This document shows positions 8,691 through 17,075 of a stretch of DNA of 64,000 nucleotides, in pieces. The notes beneath the pieces were generated by a model. It had not been told where the DNA came from and made no database searches. It saw only the letters and a list, made by a program, of their open reading frames with translations. How positions within the stretch are numbered: position 1 is the stretch's first letter; each line of letters opens with the position of its first letter. The position numbers and the translations under genes were made by a program. Origin of the DNA: Actimicrobium sp. CCC2.4 (lineage in GTDB: Bacteria; Pseudomonadota; Gammaproteobacteria; Burkholderiales; Burkholderiaceae_D); assembly GCF_034347385.1 (NCBI RefSeq), contig NZ_CP133777.1, positions 620,001 through 684,000 on the forward strand. The letters are read 5' to 3'.

Positions 8691-9376
8691 ATTTTCAGGA
8701 CCCCGAACAAGTCAATTTGCTGGCCGGCGAATATGTACTGGGCGTGCTGCCGCTGGCGCAGCAAGCCGCGTTCGAGCAGGAATTGCTGCACAACCGCGCG
8801 CTGGTGGTGGCGGTCGGTTACTGGCGCGATCGCCTGCTGGAAATGGCACCACCACCGGTGCCGGTCGAGCCGGCAGCCAGTCTCTGGCAGCGCATCGAAC
8901 GCAGCTTGCCCGGCCGGGCCGGAGCGCCCGGCCGCGGCTGGTGGAACAGCCTGTCGTTCTGGCGCTTCAGCGGTGCCCTCGGCGTGCTTGCTTCTGCCGT
9001 ACTGGTCATGAAGCTGGTGGCAGTGGTACCGCAAGCAGCCAGCGCACCGCAATTTCTGGCCGTCCTGCAGGCCCCTGCGACCGGCACCAACTGGCTGGTC
9101 GAAGTCGATGATCGCGTCGTGCGTTTGCGACCGCTGTCACCGACTGCGGTGGTGGCCGGCAAGTCCGTGCAATTCTGGACCAAGCCGGTCGGTGCGGCCG
9201 GCCCGACCTCGCTTGGCCTGGTACGGACTGACCGGCCGACCGAGATCGCGCGGAGCCTGTTGCCGGGCATGAGTCCGAACCAGTTGTTCGAAGTGACGCT
9301 GGAGCCGCAAGACGGATCGCCGTTGCCGCGACCGACCGGGCCCATCCTCGCTGTGGGACGCGCCATCCTGCTTTAG
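8687..9376 (+). CDS. RskA-like anti-sigma factor
   Basis: 229 residues. The N-terminal cytoplasmic part (NLLAGEYVLGVLPLAQQAAFE) fits the anti-sigma domain of RskA/ChrR-associated proteins, but there is no HxxxCxxC zinc motif. One membrane helix lies near residues 95-118 (FWRFSGALGVLASAVLVMK). The periplasmic part resembles the RskA C-terminal domain (LGLVRT..., LPGMSPNQLFEVTLEPQDGS). Translationally coupled to the sigma gene, which it presumably holds at the membrane. Confidence 0.87.
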   Translation: MNFQDPEQVNLLAGEYVLGVLPLAQQAAFEQELLHNRALVVAVGYWRDRLLEMAPPPVPVEPAASLWQRIERSLPGRAGAPGRGWWNSLSFWRFSGALGVLASAVLVMKLVAVVPQAASAPQFLAVLQAPATGTNWLVEVDDRVVRLRPLSPTAVVAGKSVQFWTKPVGAAGPTSLGLVRTDRPTEIARSLLPGMSPNQLFEVTLEPQDGSPLPRPTGPILAVGRAILL

Positions 9377-9397
9377 GGGGCGTGTCAGGGAGTGTTC

Positions 9398-9426
9398 TTG
9401 TCCGTGCCGCATCGAACCGCTACACT
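9398..9426 (+). promoter_or_regulatory. Predicted sigma70 promoter of the liv-type operon
   Basis: TTGTCC (9398-9403), a 17-base spacer and TACACT (9421-9426), about 60 bp upstream of the binding-protein start. Spacing is ideal and both hexamers are close to consensus. Predicted by eye only. Confidence 0.55.
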
Positions 9427-9484
9427 CTGGCGCTGCGGTCCGGCCACGGATCAGCAACACAAATAAAACCGGAGACCCCACCCC

Positions 9485-10645
9485 ATGCGCTTCCTCTTCC
9501 CCGTTGGCAGATTGCTTGTCCCTTCCCTGATGGCGCTGGCCTGTAGCGGCAACGCGATCGGCCAGATCAAGATCGGCGTGACCGTCTCGGCCACCGGCCC
9601 GGCCGCCTCGCTCGGCATCCCGGAAAAAAACACCTTCGCGCTGCTGCCCAAAATCATCGCCGGCAAGACGGTCGAGTACATCGTCCTCGATGATGCGACC
9701 GACACCACCACCGCCGTCAAGAACACCCGCAAGCTGCTCACCGAAGACAAGGTCGACCTGATCATCGGCTCGACCACGACGCCCAATTCGCTGGCGATGA
9801 TCGAACTGGTGGCCGATGCCGGCACGCCGATGATCTCGATGGCCGCGTCGGCCTCGATCGTCGAGCCGGTCGAAGGCAAGCGCACCTGGGTCTTTAAGAC
9901 GCCGCAAAACGATTCGCACATGTCGACCGCGATCACTGCGCGGATGGCCGAAGCCGGCATCAAGTCGGTCGCTTTCATCGGCTTTAGCGACGCCTACGGC
10001 GAAGGCTGGTATCGCGAATTCAGCAAGCTGGCCGAACTGCGCCACATCAAGGTGACAGCCAACGAACGCTTTGCCCGCGCCGACACCTCGGTGACCGGCC
10101 AGATCCTGAAAATCCTCGCCACCAATCCCGATGCCGTGCTGATCGCCGGTGCCGGCACGCCGGCGGCGCTGCCACAGAAGACCTTGAAGGAACGCGGCTA
10201 CAAGGGCGTGATCTACCAGACCCACGGCGTGGCCAACAATGACTTCCTGCGCGTCTGCGGCAAGGACTGCGAAGGCACTTTGCTGCCATCGGGCCCGTTG
10301 CTGGTGGCCGAGCAATTGCCCGTCTCGAACCCGGTACGCGCGTCGGCGCTGACCTACAAGGCCGCTTACGAAAAAGCTTACGGCGCGGGCACCGTCTCGA
10401 CCTTTGGCGGACATGCGTGGGATGCCGGTTTGCTGATGGCGGCGGCGGTGCCGGAAGCGCTCAAGCAGGGCCAGCCGGGCACCAAAGAATTCCGCAAGGG
10501 CTTGCGTGATGCGATTGAAAACACCCGCAACCTGGCCGGTGCGCATGGGATTTTTAATATGAGTCCGATTGATCATCTGGGTTTTGACCAGCGTGCGCGG
10601 GTGATGGTGAAGATTGTGGATGGGAAGTGGAAGCTGGTGGAGTAG
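9485..10645 (+). CDS. Branched-chain amino acid-type ABC transporter substrate-binding protein
   Basis: 386 residues, type I periplasmic binding protein of the Leu/Ile/Val (HAAT) family. A signal peptide covers about the first 25 residues (ending near SGNAIG). Body motifs include IKIGVTVSATGPAASLGIPE, DDATDTTTAVKNTRKLL and FIGFSDAYGEGWYREF. Ligand could be an amino acid, amide, urea or aromatic acid; sequence alone does not decide. GGAG lies about 10 bases upstream. First gene of the operon, separated from the permease by an inverted-repeat element. Confidence 0.92.
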   Translation: MRFLFPVGRLLVPSLMALACSGNAIGQIKIGVTVSATGPAASLGIPEKNTFALLPKIIAGKTVEYIVLDDATDTTTAVKNTRKLLTEDKVDLIIGSTTTPNSLAMIELVADAGTPMISMAASASIVEPVEGKRTWVFKTPQNDSHMSTAITARMAEAGIKSVAFIGFSDAYGEGWYREFSKLAELRHIKVTANERFARADTSVTGQILKILATNPDAVLIAGAGTPAALPQKTLKERGYKGVIYQTHGVANNDFLRVCGKDCEGTLLPSGPLLVAEQLPVSNPVRASALTYKAAYEKAYGAGTVSTFGGHAWDAGLLMAAAVPEALKQGQPGTKEFRKGLRDAIENTRNLAGAHGIFNMSPIDHLGFDQRARVMVKIVDGKWKLVE

Positions 10646-10664
10646 GCGCTGTTGTAGTGCATTT

Positions 10665-10803
10665 GGTGCAATGCCCTGCGGTTATTGCACCCTACTGACC
10701 GATTGGCCGTTTCACAAACCGTTCGCCCTGAGCTTGTCGAAGGCGCACTGTCTTGCGCGCCTTCGACAGCACGTAGGGTGTAATAACCGCAGGGCATTGC
10801 ACC
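10665..10803. repeat. 139-bp MITE-like element with 31-bp terminal inverted repeats
   Basis: The left arm at 10665-10695 (GGTGCAATGCCCTGCGGTTA onward) is complementary to 10773-10803 at 30 of 31 positions. Each arm is itself a small palindrome (GGTGCAAT...ATTGCACC). Inside is a second perfect inverted repeat, GTCGAAGGCGC (10736-10746) with GCGCCTTCGAC (10757-10767), plus an inverted copy of the interspersed repeat seen at 4516 and 4998. There is no transposase gene. Confidence 0.85.
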
Positions 10804-10846
10804 GAACCACCACGTCGTCGCATTCAATTGAAGGAACACCCCCCGC

Positions 10847-11872
10847 ATGGATTTTTCAATCGCCGCCATCCTGGCCCAGGATGGCATCACCAGCGGCGCG
10901 ATCTACGCGTTGCTGGCGCTCGCGCTGGTGTTGGTGTTCTCGGTCACGCGCGTGATCTTCATTCCGCAGGGCGAGTTCGTGGCCTTCGGCGCACTGACGC
11001 TCGCTGCCATGCAATCCGATAAATTCCCGCACTCGGCGACGCTGCTGGTCGGGCTGGGCGTGGCGGTGTTCTTGCAGGAAGTGGTCATTTCGCTGCGCCG
11101 TGCACCGCTGGCTTTCGTCAAGTTTGTCGCCTTGCCGCTGGCGCTGTACGGGGTGACCCGCCAGTTCGGCAATGCGCAATTGCCGATGCTGCTGCAGGTC
11201 GCGCTGACGCTGGCGCTGGTGATTCCGATGGGGCCGATGATTTACCGTCTCGCATTCCAGCCACTGGCCGAAGCCAGCACACTGGTGCTGCTGATCGTTG
11301 CGGTCAGCGTGCACTTCGCGCTGCTCGGGACCGGGCTGGTGCTGTTCGGTGCCGAAGGCTCGCGTACCACGCCGTTCTCGGACGCGCGCTTTGAATTCGG
11401 TGCGCTGCAGGTGTCGGGCCAGAGCCTGGTGATCCTCGCGACCTCGGCGCTGCTGATCGGTGCGCTATACCTGTATTTTGAACGCACGCTGTCCGGCAAG
11501 GCCTTACGCGCGACGGCTGTCAACCGGCTGGGCGCACAACTGGTCGGCATCGGTACCACGCAGGCCGGACGCACTGCGTTCACGCTGGCAGCCGGCCTCG
11601 GTGCGTTGTGCGGCGTGCTGATCGCGCCACTGACCACGATCTATTACGACAGCGGATTTTTGATCGGCCTGAAGGGTTTCGTCGGCGCGATCATCGGTGG
11701 CCTCGGCAGTTATCCGGTCGCTGCGGCCGGTGCGCTGCTGGTCGGCTTGCTGGAAGCCTATTCGTCGTTCTGGGCCAGCGCCTTCAAGGAAGTGATCGTC
11801 TTCACGCTGATCATTCCGGTGCTGCTGTGGCGTTCGCTGCGCAGCAAGCATGTCGACGAGGGCGAGCAATGA
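10847..11872 (+). CDS. livH: Branched-chain amino acid ABC transporter permease (LivH type)
   Basis: 341 residues, eight or more membrane helices, with the LivH signature opening ([20 protein letters not shown]) and the EAA-like loop near the C-terminus ([20 protein letters not shown]). It forms the transmembrane channel with the LivM half of the next protein. AAGGA sits 11 bases before the ATG. Slightly longer than E. coli LivH because of an extra hydrophobic stretch near residues 55-120. The stop overlaps the next start. Confidence 0.92.
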   Translation: MDFSIAAILAQDGITSGAIYALLALALVLVFSVTRVIFIPQGEFVAFGALTLAAMQSDKFPHSATLLVGLGVAVFLQEVVISLRRAPLAFVKFVALPLALYGVTRQFGNAQLPMLLQVALTLALVIPMGPMIYRLAFQPLAEASTLVLLIVAVSVHFALLGTGLVLFGAEGSRTTPFSDARFEFGALQVSGQSLVILATSALLIGALYLYFERTLSGKALRATAVNRLGAQLVGIGTTQAGRTAFTLAAGLGALCGVLIAPLTTIYYDSGFLIGLKGFVGAIIGGLGSYPVAAAGALLVGLLEAYSSFWASAFKEVIVFTLIIPVLLWRSLRSKHVDEGEQ

Positions 11873-13632
11873 TGCGCCGCCTGCCCGTGCTGCTGTTCGT
11901 GATTTTTCTGGCGCTGCTGCCGGTGCTGCCGACGCCGGAATTCTGGATCACGCTGGCCAATTACATCGGCCTGTACGCCATCGTCGCGCTCGGACTGGTG
12001 CTGCTGACCGGGATAGGCGGGATGACCTCGTTCGGCCAGGCGGCCTTCGTCGGACTGGGCGCGTATGCCACCGCGTATCTGACCACGCACTTCGGGCTGT
12101 CGCCGTGGCTCGGGTTGCTGGCCGGATTGGGCATCACGGCGCTGGCAGCGTTTGCACTCGGTGCGATCACGATGCGCTTGTCCGGCCATTACCTGCCGCT
12201 CGGCACGATCGCATGGGGCCTGTCACTGTTCTACCTGTTCGGCAATCTGGAATTTCTGGGTAAGTACGATGGCCTCAACGGTATCCCGGCCATCGACCTG
12301 TTCGGCCTGACGCTGCAATCGGGGCGGGCGATTTTTTACCTGATCTGGGCCGTCGTGATCGTCGCGTTGCTGGCCTTGCAGAACCTGCTGGATTCACGCT
12401 CCGGTCGCGCCATGCGCGCGCTCAACGGCAGTGCGCTGATGGCCGAGGCGATGGGCGTCAATACGACCTGGATGAAGATCGTCTGCTTCGTCATTGCCGC
12501 GCTGCTGGCGTGCATTTCCGGCTGGCTGTATGCGCACATGCAGCGCGCGGTGAACCCGACGCCGTTCGGTCTGAACGCCGGCATCGAATACCTGTTCATG
12601 GCGGTCGTCGGCGGTGCCGGTCATGTCTGGGGCGCGCTGCTCGGCTCGGCTTTGCTGACCATCTTGAAGGACCAGTTGCAATCGATCCTGCCGAAGCTAC
12701 TGGGCAGTAACGGCAACTTCGAAATGATCGTATTCGGCGTGATGATGGTGCTGTTGTTGCAGCGCGCCCGCAGCGGACTGTGGCCTTTGCTGCGTAGCTG
12801 GCTGCCGGAAAGTGCCGGCGTGCAGGTGCCGGTCACTGCCGCGCCGCTGCCGCAGCGCACCCGCCCCGCCGCCGGTGCGGTGCTGCTGCAAGTGCAGCAA
12901 GCGCGCAAACAATTCGGTGGGCTGGTGGCGGTCAACGACATGGAGTTCGTCGTCCACGGCGGCGAGATCCTTGGCCTGATCGGACCGAACGGTGCCGGCA
13001 AATCGACGATGTTCAACCTCGTCACCGGCGTGTTGCCGCTGACGGCGGGTCAGATCCTGTTCGATGGCCAGCGCATCGACGGATTGCCGTCGCGCGAGAT
13101 CGTGCGGCGCGGCATCGGCCGCACCTTCCAGCATGTGCGGCTGCTGCCGGCGATGTCGGTGCTGGAAAACGTCGCGCTAGGCGCGCATCTGCGCGGTCAA
13201 GCCGGTGTGCTCGCCAGCATCTTGCGGGCCGATCGCAAGGAGGAACAACGCCTGCTGTTCGAGGCCGCGCGCCAGCTCGATCGCGTCGGTCTTGGTCATC
13301 TGGCGCAAGTCGAAGCGGGCAGCCTGGCGCTGGGTCAGCAACGTATTCTGGAGATCGCCCGCGCCCTGTGCTGCGACCCGACCTTGCTGCTGCTGGACGA
13401 ACCCGCTGCCGGTTTGCGTTACCAGGAAAAAGGCGCGCTGGCGGAATTGCTGCGCAAACTGAAAGCCGAAGGCCTGAGCATTTTGCTGGTCGAACATGAC
13501 ATGGATTTCGTGATGAACCTGACCGACCGGCTGGTGGTGATGGAGTTCGGTACCCGCATCGCCGAGGGCGTGCCGGCGCAGGTGCAAGCCGATCCTGCCG
13601 TGCTGGAAGCTTATCTGGGAGGGATCGACTGA
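11869..13632 (+). CDS. Fused branched-chain amino acid ABC transporter permease and ATPase (LivM-LivG)
   Basis: 587 residues. Residues 1 to about 320 are a LivM permease ([36 protein letters not shown]). From about 335 an ABC ATPase follows: Walker [10 protein letters not shown] near 372-380, Walker [13 protein letters not shown]-loop VEHDMDF. The ABC signature reads LALGQQR rather than LSGGQQR. The LivG C-terminal tail with [10 protein letters not shown] is present. Start ATGs at 11869 and 11872 both overlap the livH stop. Separate livM and livG genes are the more common arrangement. Confidence 0.92.
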   Translation: MMRRLPVLLFVIFLALLPVLPTPEFWITLANYIGLYAIVALGLVLLTGIGGMTSFGQAAFVGLGAYATAYLTTHFGLSPWLGLLAGLGITALAAFALGAITMRLSGHYLPLGTIAWGLSLFYLFGNLEFLGKYDGLNGIPAIDLFGLTLQSGRAIFYLIWAVVIVALLALQNLLDSRSGRAMRALNGSALMAEAMGVNTTWMKIVCFVIAALLACISGWLYAHMQRAVNPTPFGLNAGIEYLFMAVVGGAGHVWGALLGSALLTILKDQLQSILPKLLGSNGNFEMIVFGVMMVLLLQRARSGLWPLLRSWLPESAGVQVPVTAAPLPQRTRPAAGAVLLQVQQARKQFGGLVAVNDMEFVVHGGEILGLIGPNGAGKSTMFNLVTGVLPLTAGQILFDGQRIDGLPSREIVRRGIGRTFQHVRLLPAMSVLENVALGAHLRGQAGVLASILRADRKEEQRLLFEAARQLDRVGLGHLAQVEAGSLALGQQRILEIARALCCDPTLLLLDEPAAGLRYQEKGALAELLRKLKAEGLSILLVEHDMDFVMNLTDRLVVMEFGTRIAEGVPAQVQADPAVLEAYLGGID

Positions 13633-14390
13633 TGGAGATGTCGAAAAGCGTGCCAATACTTGAAGTCGACAATTTGCACGTCGGCTACGGCAAGGTCGAG
13701 GCGCTGCATGGTGCGACTTTGCGCGTCGATGCCGGCCGGATTGCGACCGTGATCGGACCGAATGGCGCGGGCAAGTCGACGCTGTTGAATGCGCTGGCCG
13801 GCGCGTTGCCGGGCACGGGCAGCCAGCACGGCAGCGTGCGGTTTCTGGGGCAGGACATGCAGCGCGTGGCGATCGAGGAACGGGTCGCGCGCGGCATGTG
13901 CCTGGTGCCGGAAAAGCGCGAACTGTTTGCCACGATGAGCGTCGAGGATAACCTTCTACTGGGCAGTTACCGGCGCTACCGTGCCAATGAAAAAAATTAC
14001 GCCGACCAGTTGCCGCTGGTCTTTGACTTGTTCCCGCGCCTGCTGGAACGACGCCGCCAGGAAGCCGGCACCTTGTCGGGTGGCGAGCGGCAAATGCTGG
14101 CGCTCGGTCGCGCGCTGATGGCCAAGCCGCAATTGCTGATGCTGGACGAACCCAGCCTTGGCCTTGCACCGCTGATCGTCAAGGAAATTTTCCAGATCAT
14201 CGTGCGACTGAAGCAAACCGGCGTGGCGATTTTGCTGGTCGAGCAGAATGCCCGCGCCGCCTTGCAGGTGGCCGACCAGGCTTACGTGCTGGAGACCGGC
14301 GAGATCGTGCTGGAAGGGCCGGCAGCACAACTGGCGACCGATCCGAAAGTGGTTGAGACCTATCTGGGGCTGGCTAAAAAGCGCGATTAA
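13632..14390 (+). CDS. livF: Branched-chain amino acid ABC transporter ATP-binding protein (LivF)
   Basis: 252 residues with all ABC ATPase motifs: Walker [10 protein letters not shown] near 40-48, signature LSGGERQ, Walker [13 protein letters not shown] and H-loop LLVEQNA. The LivF-type VPEKRELF segment is present. The ATG overlaps the preceding stop (TGATG), so it is coupled to the fused LivMG gene. It ends the operon and faces the convergent sensor kinase gene 13 bp away. Confidence 0.93.
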   Translation: MEMSKSVPILEVDNLHVGYGKVEALHGATLRVDAGRIATVIGPNGAGKSTLLNALAGALPGTGSQHGSVRFLGQDMQRVAIEERVARGMCLVPEKRELFATMSVEDNLLLGSYRRYRANEKNYADQLPLVFDLFPRLLERRRQEAGTLSGGERQMLALGRALMAKPQLLMLDEPSLGLAPLIVKEIFQIIVRLKQTGVAILLVEQNARAALQVADQAYVLETGEIVLEGPAAQLATDPKVVETYLGLAKKRD

Positions 14391-14403
14391 TTGTCCGGTG
14401 CAG

Positions 14404-15669
14404 TCAATCCTGCGGCAGCGTCACCACGAAGCAGCTGCCGCCGCCGGCGCGCGGCAGGCATGCCACGCCGCCACCGTGATGGCGGGCGATTTGCCGCACC
14501 AGGCTCAGTCCGAGGCCGATGCCGCCATCGCGTTCGCGTCCGCCCGGCAAGCGGTAAAACGCGGCGAAGATGTTGTCGCGTTCGGCTTCCGGCACGCCGG
14601 GGCCGCGATCGCAGATGCTCAAGTGGATGGCCCCATCGAGATGGCGCAGCGTCACGTCGACCGGACTGTCGCCGCCATAACGACGGGCATTGTCGAGCAG
14701 ATTGCGCACTAGCCGGCGCAACAGGATCGGGTCGCCGGCCAGCGTGATGTCGGCACTGGCCAGTTGCGCGCCGGCGCGGCGGGCTTCGTCGGCCACCAGC
14801 GCGGTGAGGTCGACCGCCACGCGCAGCGGTGCTTGCCCGCTGGTTGCATCGAGCCGGCTGGCCAGCAGGATTTCACCGATCAGCTGGTCGAGTTCAGCGA
14901 TGTCGCGTGTCATTTCTTCGCGCAGGGCCGGAGCGGCCCCGGCGGGTAGCAATTCAACCGCCATGCGCAACCGTGCCAGAGGCGAACGCAATTCGTGCGA
15001 GGCGTTGGCCAGCAGGCTGCGCTGCGCTTGCACCAGCGTTTCGATGTGGGCCGCCGAGCGATTGAAACTACCGGCCAGGCGCGCGACTTCATCATCGCCT
15101 TCGACCGCCACGCGCGTCGACAGCTGTCCGGCACCCAGCGCCTCGACGCTGCGTTGCAGGCGCTCAAGCCGGCGCGTCAGGCGGCGCACCACCGGGAATG
15201 CCGCCAGTCCGACCGCCAGTGCAATCAGCGCCAGCGCGGCGATCAGTCCGGGCATCGGCAGGTGCCGGCGCGACGCGTGCTTGCGGGCGCCGACCAGCCA
15301 GCGGCCATCGTCGAGTTTCAGGGCAAATACCGGTGGCCTGCCACCGAGCCAGCCGCTGCCGGTTTGCGCCGGATCGAGCGGCGGCAAGGCCTCGCCGACT
15401 TGGGCCAGCTTGCGACGTTCGGTCGAATACAGCGTCAGGTCGGCGCGCGGACGCCAGCGCGCCAGGCCCGCCTGCTGCTCGGCAGCCGTGGCACTGGCCG
15501 GTGGCAAGGCTGCGCTGGCGATGCCGGCAAAGGCCTCGAGGTTGGCACCGGTGCGGGCGTTTTCGGGGCTGAGTTGCCAAGCTGCCGCAAACAGCGCGGC
15601 GGTCAGGCCGAGTGCCAGCAGTAGCGCCAGATAGATGCGCACATACAGATGCCGGGTCAGGCTAAACAT
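14404..15669 (-). CDS. Sensor histidine kinase (CpxA/EnvZ-like)
   Basis: 421 residues. One helix near 8-30, a periplasmic domain of about 120 residues, a second helix near 150-175, a HAMP linker, and the H-box NASHELRSPLARLR. The ATPase domain has N-box NLLDNARRYG and G-boxes DRGPGVPE and GGIGLGLSLV. The protein should autophosphorylate and pass phosphate to the regulator encoded just upstream, whose stop it overlaps by 8 bases. The chosen ATG at 15669 begins shortly before helix 1. Stimulus unknown; the neighbouring Spy-like gene suggests envelope stress or metal. Confidence 0.9.
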   Translation of the reverse strand: MFSLTRHLYVRIYLALLLALGLTAALFAAAWQLSPENARTGANLEAFAGIASAALPPASATAAEQQAGLARWRPRADLTLYSTERRKLAQVGEALPPLDPAQTGSGWLGGRPPVFALKLDDGRWLVGARKHASRRHLPMPGLIAALALIALAVGLAAFPVVRRLTRRLERLQRSVEALGAGQLSTRVAVEGDDEVARLAGSFNRSAAHIETLVQAQRSLLANASHELRSPLARLRMAVELLPAGAAPALREEMTRDIAELDQLIGEILLASRLDATSGQAPLRVAVDLTALVADEARRAGAQLASADITLAGDPILLRRLVRNLLDNARRYGGDSPVDVTLRHLDGAIHLSICDRGPGVPEAERDNIFAAFYRLPGGRERDGGIGLGLSLVRQIARHHGGGVACLPRAGGGSCFVVTLPQD

Positions 15670-16366
15670 CCTGCACCCGCGCAAACAGATAGCCGCTGCC
15701 GCGCACGGTGAGTATGCGCCTGGGCTGCTTCGGATCGTCTTCGATGGCCAGTCGAATGCGCCCGATATGCACATCGATAGAACGGTCGAAGGCATCGATA
15801 GGCACGCCGCTGACGGCGTCCATCAGCTGTTCGCGCGAGAGCACGCGACCGGCCCGGGTTGCCATCGCGGCGAGCAGGTCGAACTGGTAGGCAGTGAGGA
15901 CGCAATCATGGCCGTCGAGTCGCACGATGCGACCGTCTAGGTCGATGGCGAGGCGACCGAACTGCAGCACGCTGTGCCCGGACGCCAGCGGCGGACGACG
16001 CAAAATGGCGCGCAGGCGGGCCAGCAATTCGCGCGGCTCGAAGGGTTTCGGCAGATAGTCGTCAGCGCCCAGTTCGAGGCCGACCACGCGATCCATCGGG
16101 TCGCCCTTGGCGGTCAGCATCAGGATAGGCAGGTTGCCCACGGGTGCCGGTTGCTGGCGGATCCGGCGGCAGACATCAAGGCCGTCGGCATCCGGCAGCA
16201 TCAGGTCCAGCAGCACCGCCGAATAGGCTTCGGCGGTGCGTAATTGGTTCATCGCGGCCTGCGCGGTTTCGACGTGATCGACCGCGTAGCCGTTCTGGTT
16301 CAGGTAGGTGACGACCATCGCCCCGAGACGGTGGTCGTCATCGATCATCAGCAGGCGCTGTGCCAT
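15662..16366 (-). CDS. OmpR-family response regulator
   Basis: 234 residues. The receiver domain has the acidic pair (IDDDHR), phospho-acceptor Asp54 in LLDLMLPD and the conserved Lys in YLPKPFEP. The C-terminal winged-helix DNA-binding domain is complete (LTAYQFDLLAAMATRAGRVL, IDVHIGRIRLAIEDDP, RGSGYLF). It lies between the Spy-like gene and the kinase gene in one probable operon. A CpxR-box-like repeat upstream of that operon is a plausible autoregulatory site. Confidence 0.92.
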   Translation of the reverse strand: MAQRLLMIDDDHRLGAMVVTYLNQNGYAVDHVETAQAAMNQLRTAEAYSAVLLDLMLPDADGLDVCRRIRQQPAPVGNLPILMLTAKGDPMDRVVGLELGADDYLPKPFEPRELLARLRAILRRPPLASGHSVLQFGRLAIDLDGRIVRLDGHDCVLTAYQFDLLAAMATRAGRVLSREQLMDAVSGVPIDAFDRSIDVHIGRIRLAIEDDPKQPRRILTVRGSGYLFARVQDV

Positions 16367-16393
16367 CTCAGCAGGCTCCGGCTGTGCGGGTCA

Positions 16394-16948
16394 TTACTTC
16401 CTGCCGGCGGTGTCGTGGTCGCCCCGGTGACCGCGATGATGTTGACCGCGCTTGGCGAAATGTTCCGCCAGGCGCACGCGCTGGGCCGGAGTCAGCACTT
16501 CCGAGATGTCGGCCAGCGCGGTGGTCATGCGCTTGGAAGACTGGTCGTTAAGCTGCACTTCGGTGGCACGAATCTGTTCGAGGGCGGCGCGATCGATGGT
16601 CGGCTGCGCCAGCAGTTTCATGCCTTGCTGGTGGGCTTCGCGACGCTGTTTGCGCAGTGGCATCAGATCGCTGGCGGCGGTCTTGGCGATCGCGCTGACC
16701 TTGGCTTTCTGTTCCGGCGTGCCGTCCGGCAGCAAGCGTTCAATCATCTTGTCGATGCGCTTGGCCGACATCTCCGGCGTCATGTCGCCACGCAGTTGGT
16801 GATAGCCGCCACGTGCGTCCTTGCTCTCGCCGGCGGCCTGGCTCAGGCCGGTCCAGGAACCGGCGGCGATGACCATGGCGGCAGCTGCAGCGATGGTCCA
16901 GCGCCGACCGGGGCGGGATGATGCGGTGGTGATGGCTTGCTTGTTCAT
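16394..16948 (-). CDS. Spy/CpxP family periplasmic protein
   Basis: 184 residues. Signal peptide with a hydrophobic core at about 20-38 ending near SQAAG; the mature part is alpha-helical and charged with an LTPAQR motif of the LTXXQ/Spy-CpxP family and a His-rich tail (GQHHRGHRGDHD). Family members are periplasmic chaperones or metal/stress modulators that repress their cognate kinase. GAAGGA precedes the ATG at 16948; a longer in-frame form is rejected because it lacks a signal peptide at its start. The regulator gene follows after 27 bp. Confidence 0.85.
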   Translation of the reverse strand: MNKQAITTASSRPGRRWTIAAAAAMVIAAGSWTGLSQAAGESKDARGGYHQLRGDMTPEMSAKRIDKMIERLLPDGTPEQKAKVSAIAKTAASDLMPLRKQRREAHQQGMKLLAQPTIDRAALEQIRATEVQLNDQSSKRMTTALADISEVLTPAQRVRLAEHFAKRGQHHRGHRGDHDTAGRK

Positions 16949-17040
16949 GGTGAATCCTTCCAGTGTGGTGAGTGCAAACACGGACTCGGTTTGCATGAAC
17001 ACACTGTAGCCAGCCGATGTAGCGCTGGCGTGTGCGGCAG

Positions 17041-17055
17041 GTAAAGATAGGTAAA
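17041..17055. promoter_or_regulatory. CpxR-box-like direct repeat GTAAA-N5-GTAAA
   Basis: GTAAAGATAGGTAAA, two GTAAA half-sites separated by five bases, 93-107 bp upstream of the Spy-like start codon and just past the end of the M16 gene. The E. coli CpxR box is two GTAAA half-sites about five bases apart, so this is a textbook match beside an OmpR-family regulator with a CpxP-like gene. Confidence 0.6.
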
Positions 17056-17075
17056 GCGGTTTTGCAACGCGCCCG

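Noticed and set aside
9137-10576. 479-residue minus-strand frame opposite the binding-protein gene
   Set aside because: Shadow of a recognised gene in high-GC DNA, with no domain features.
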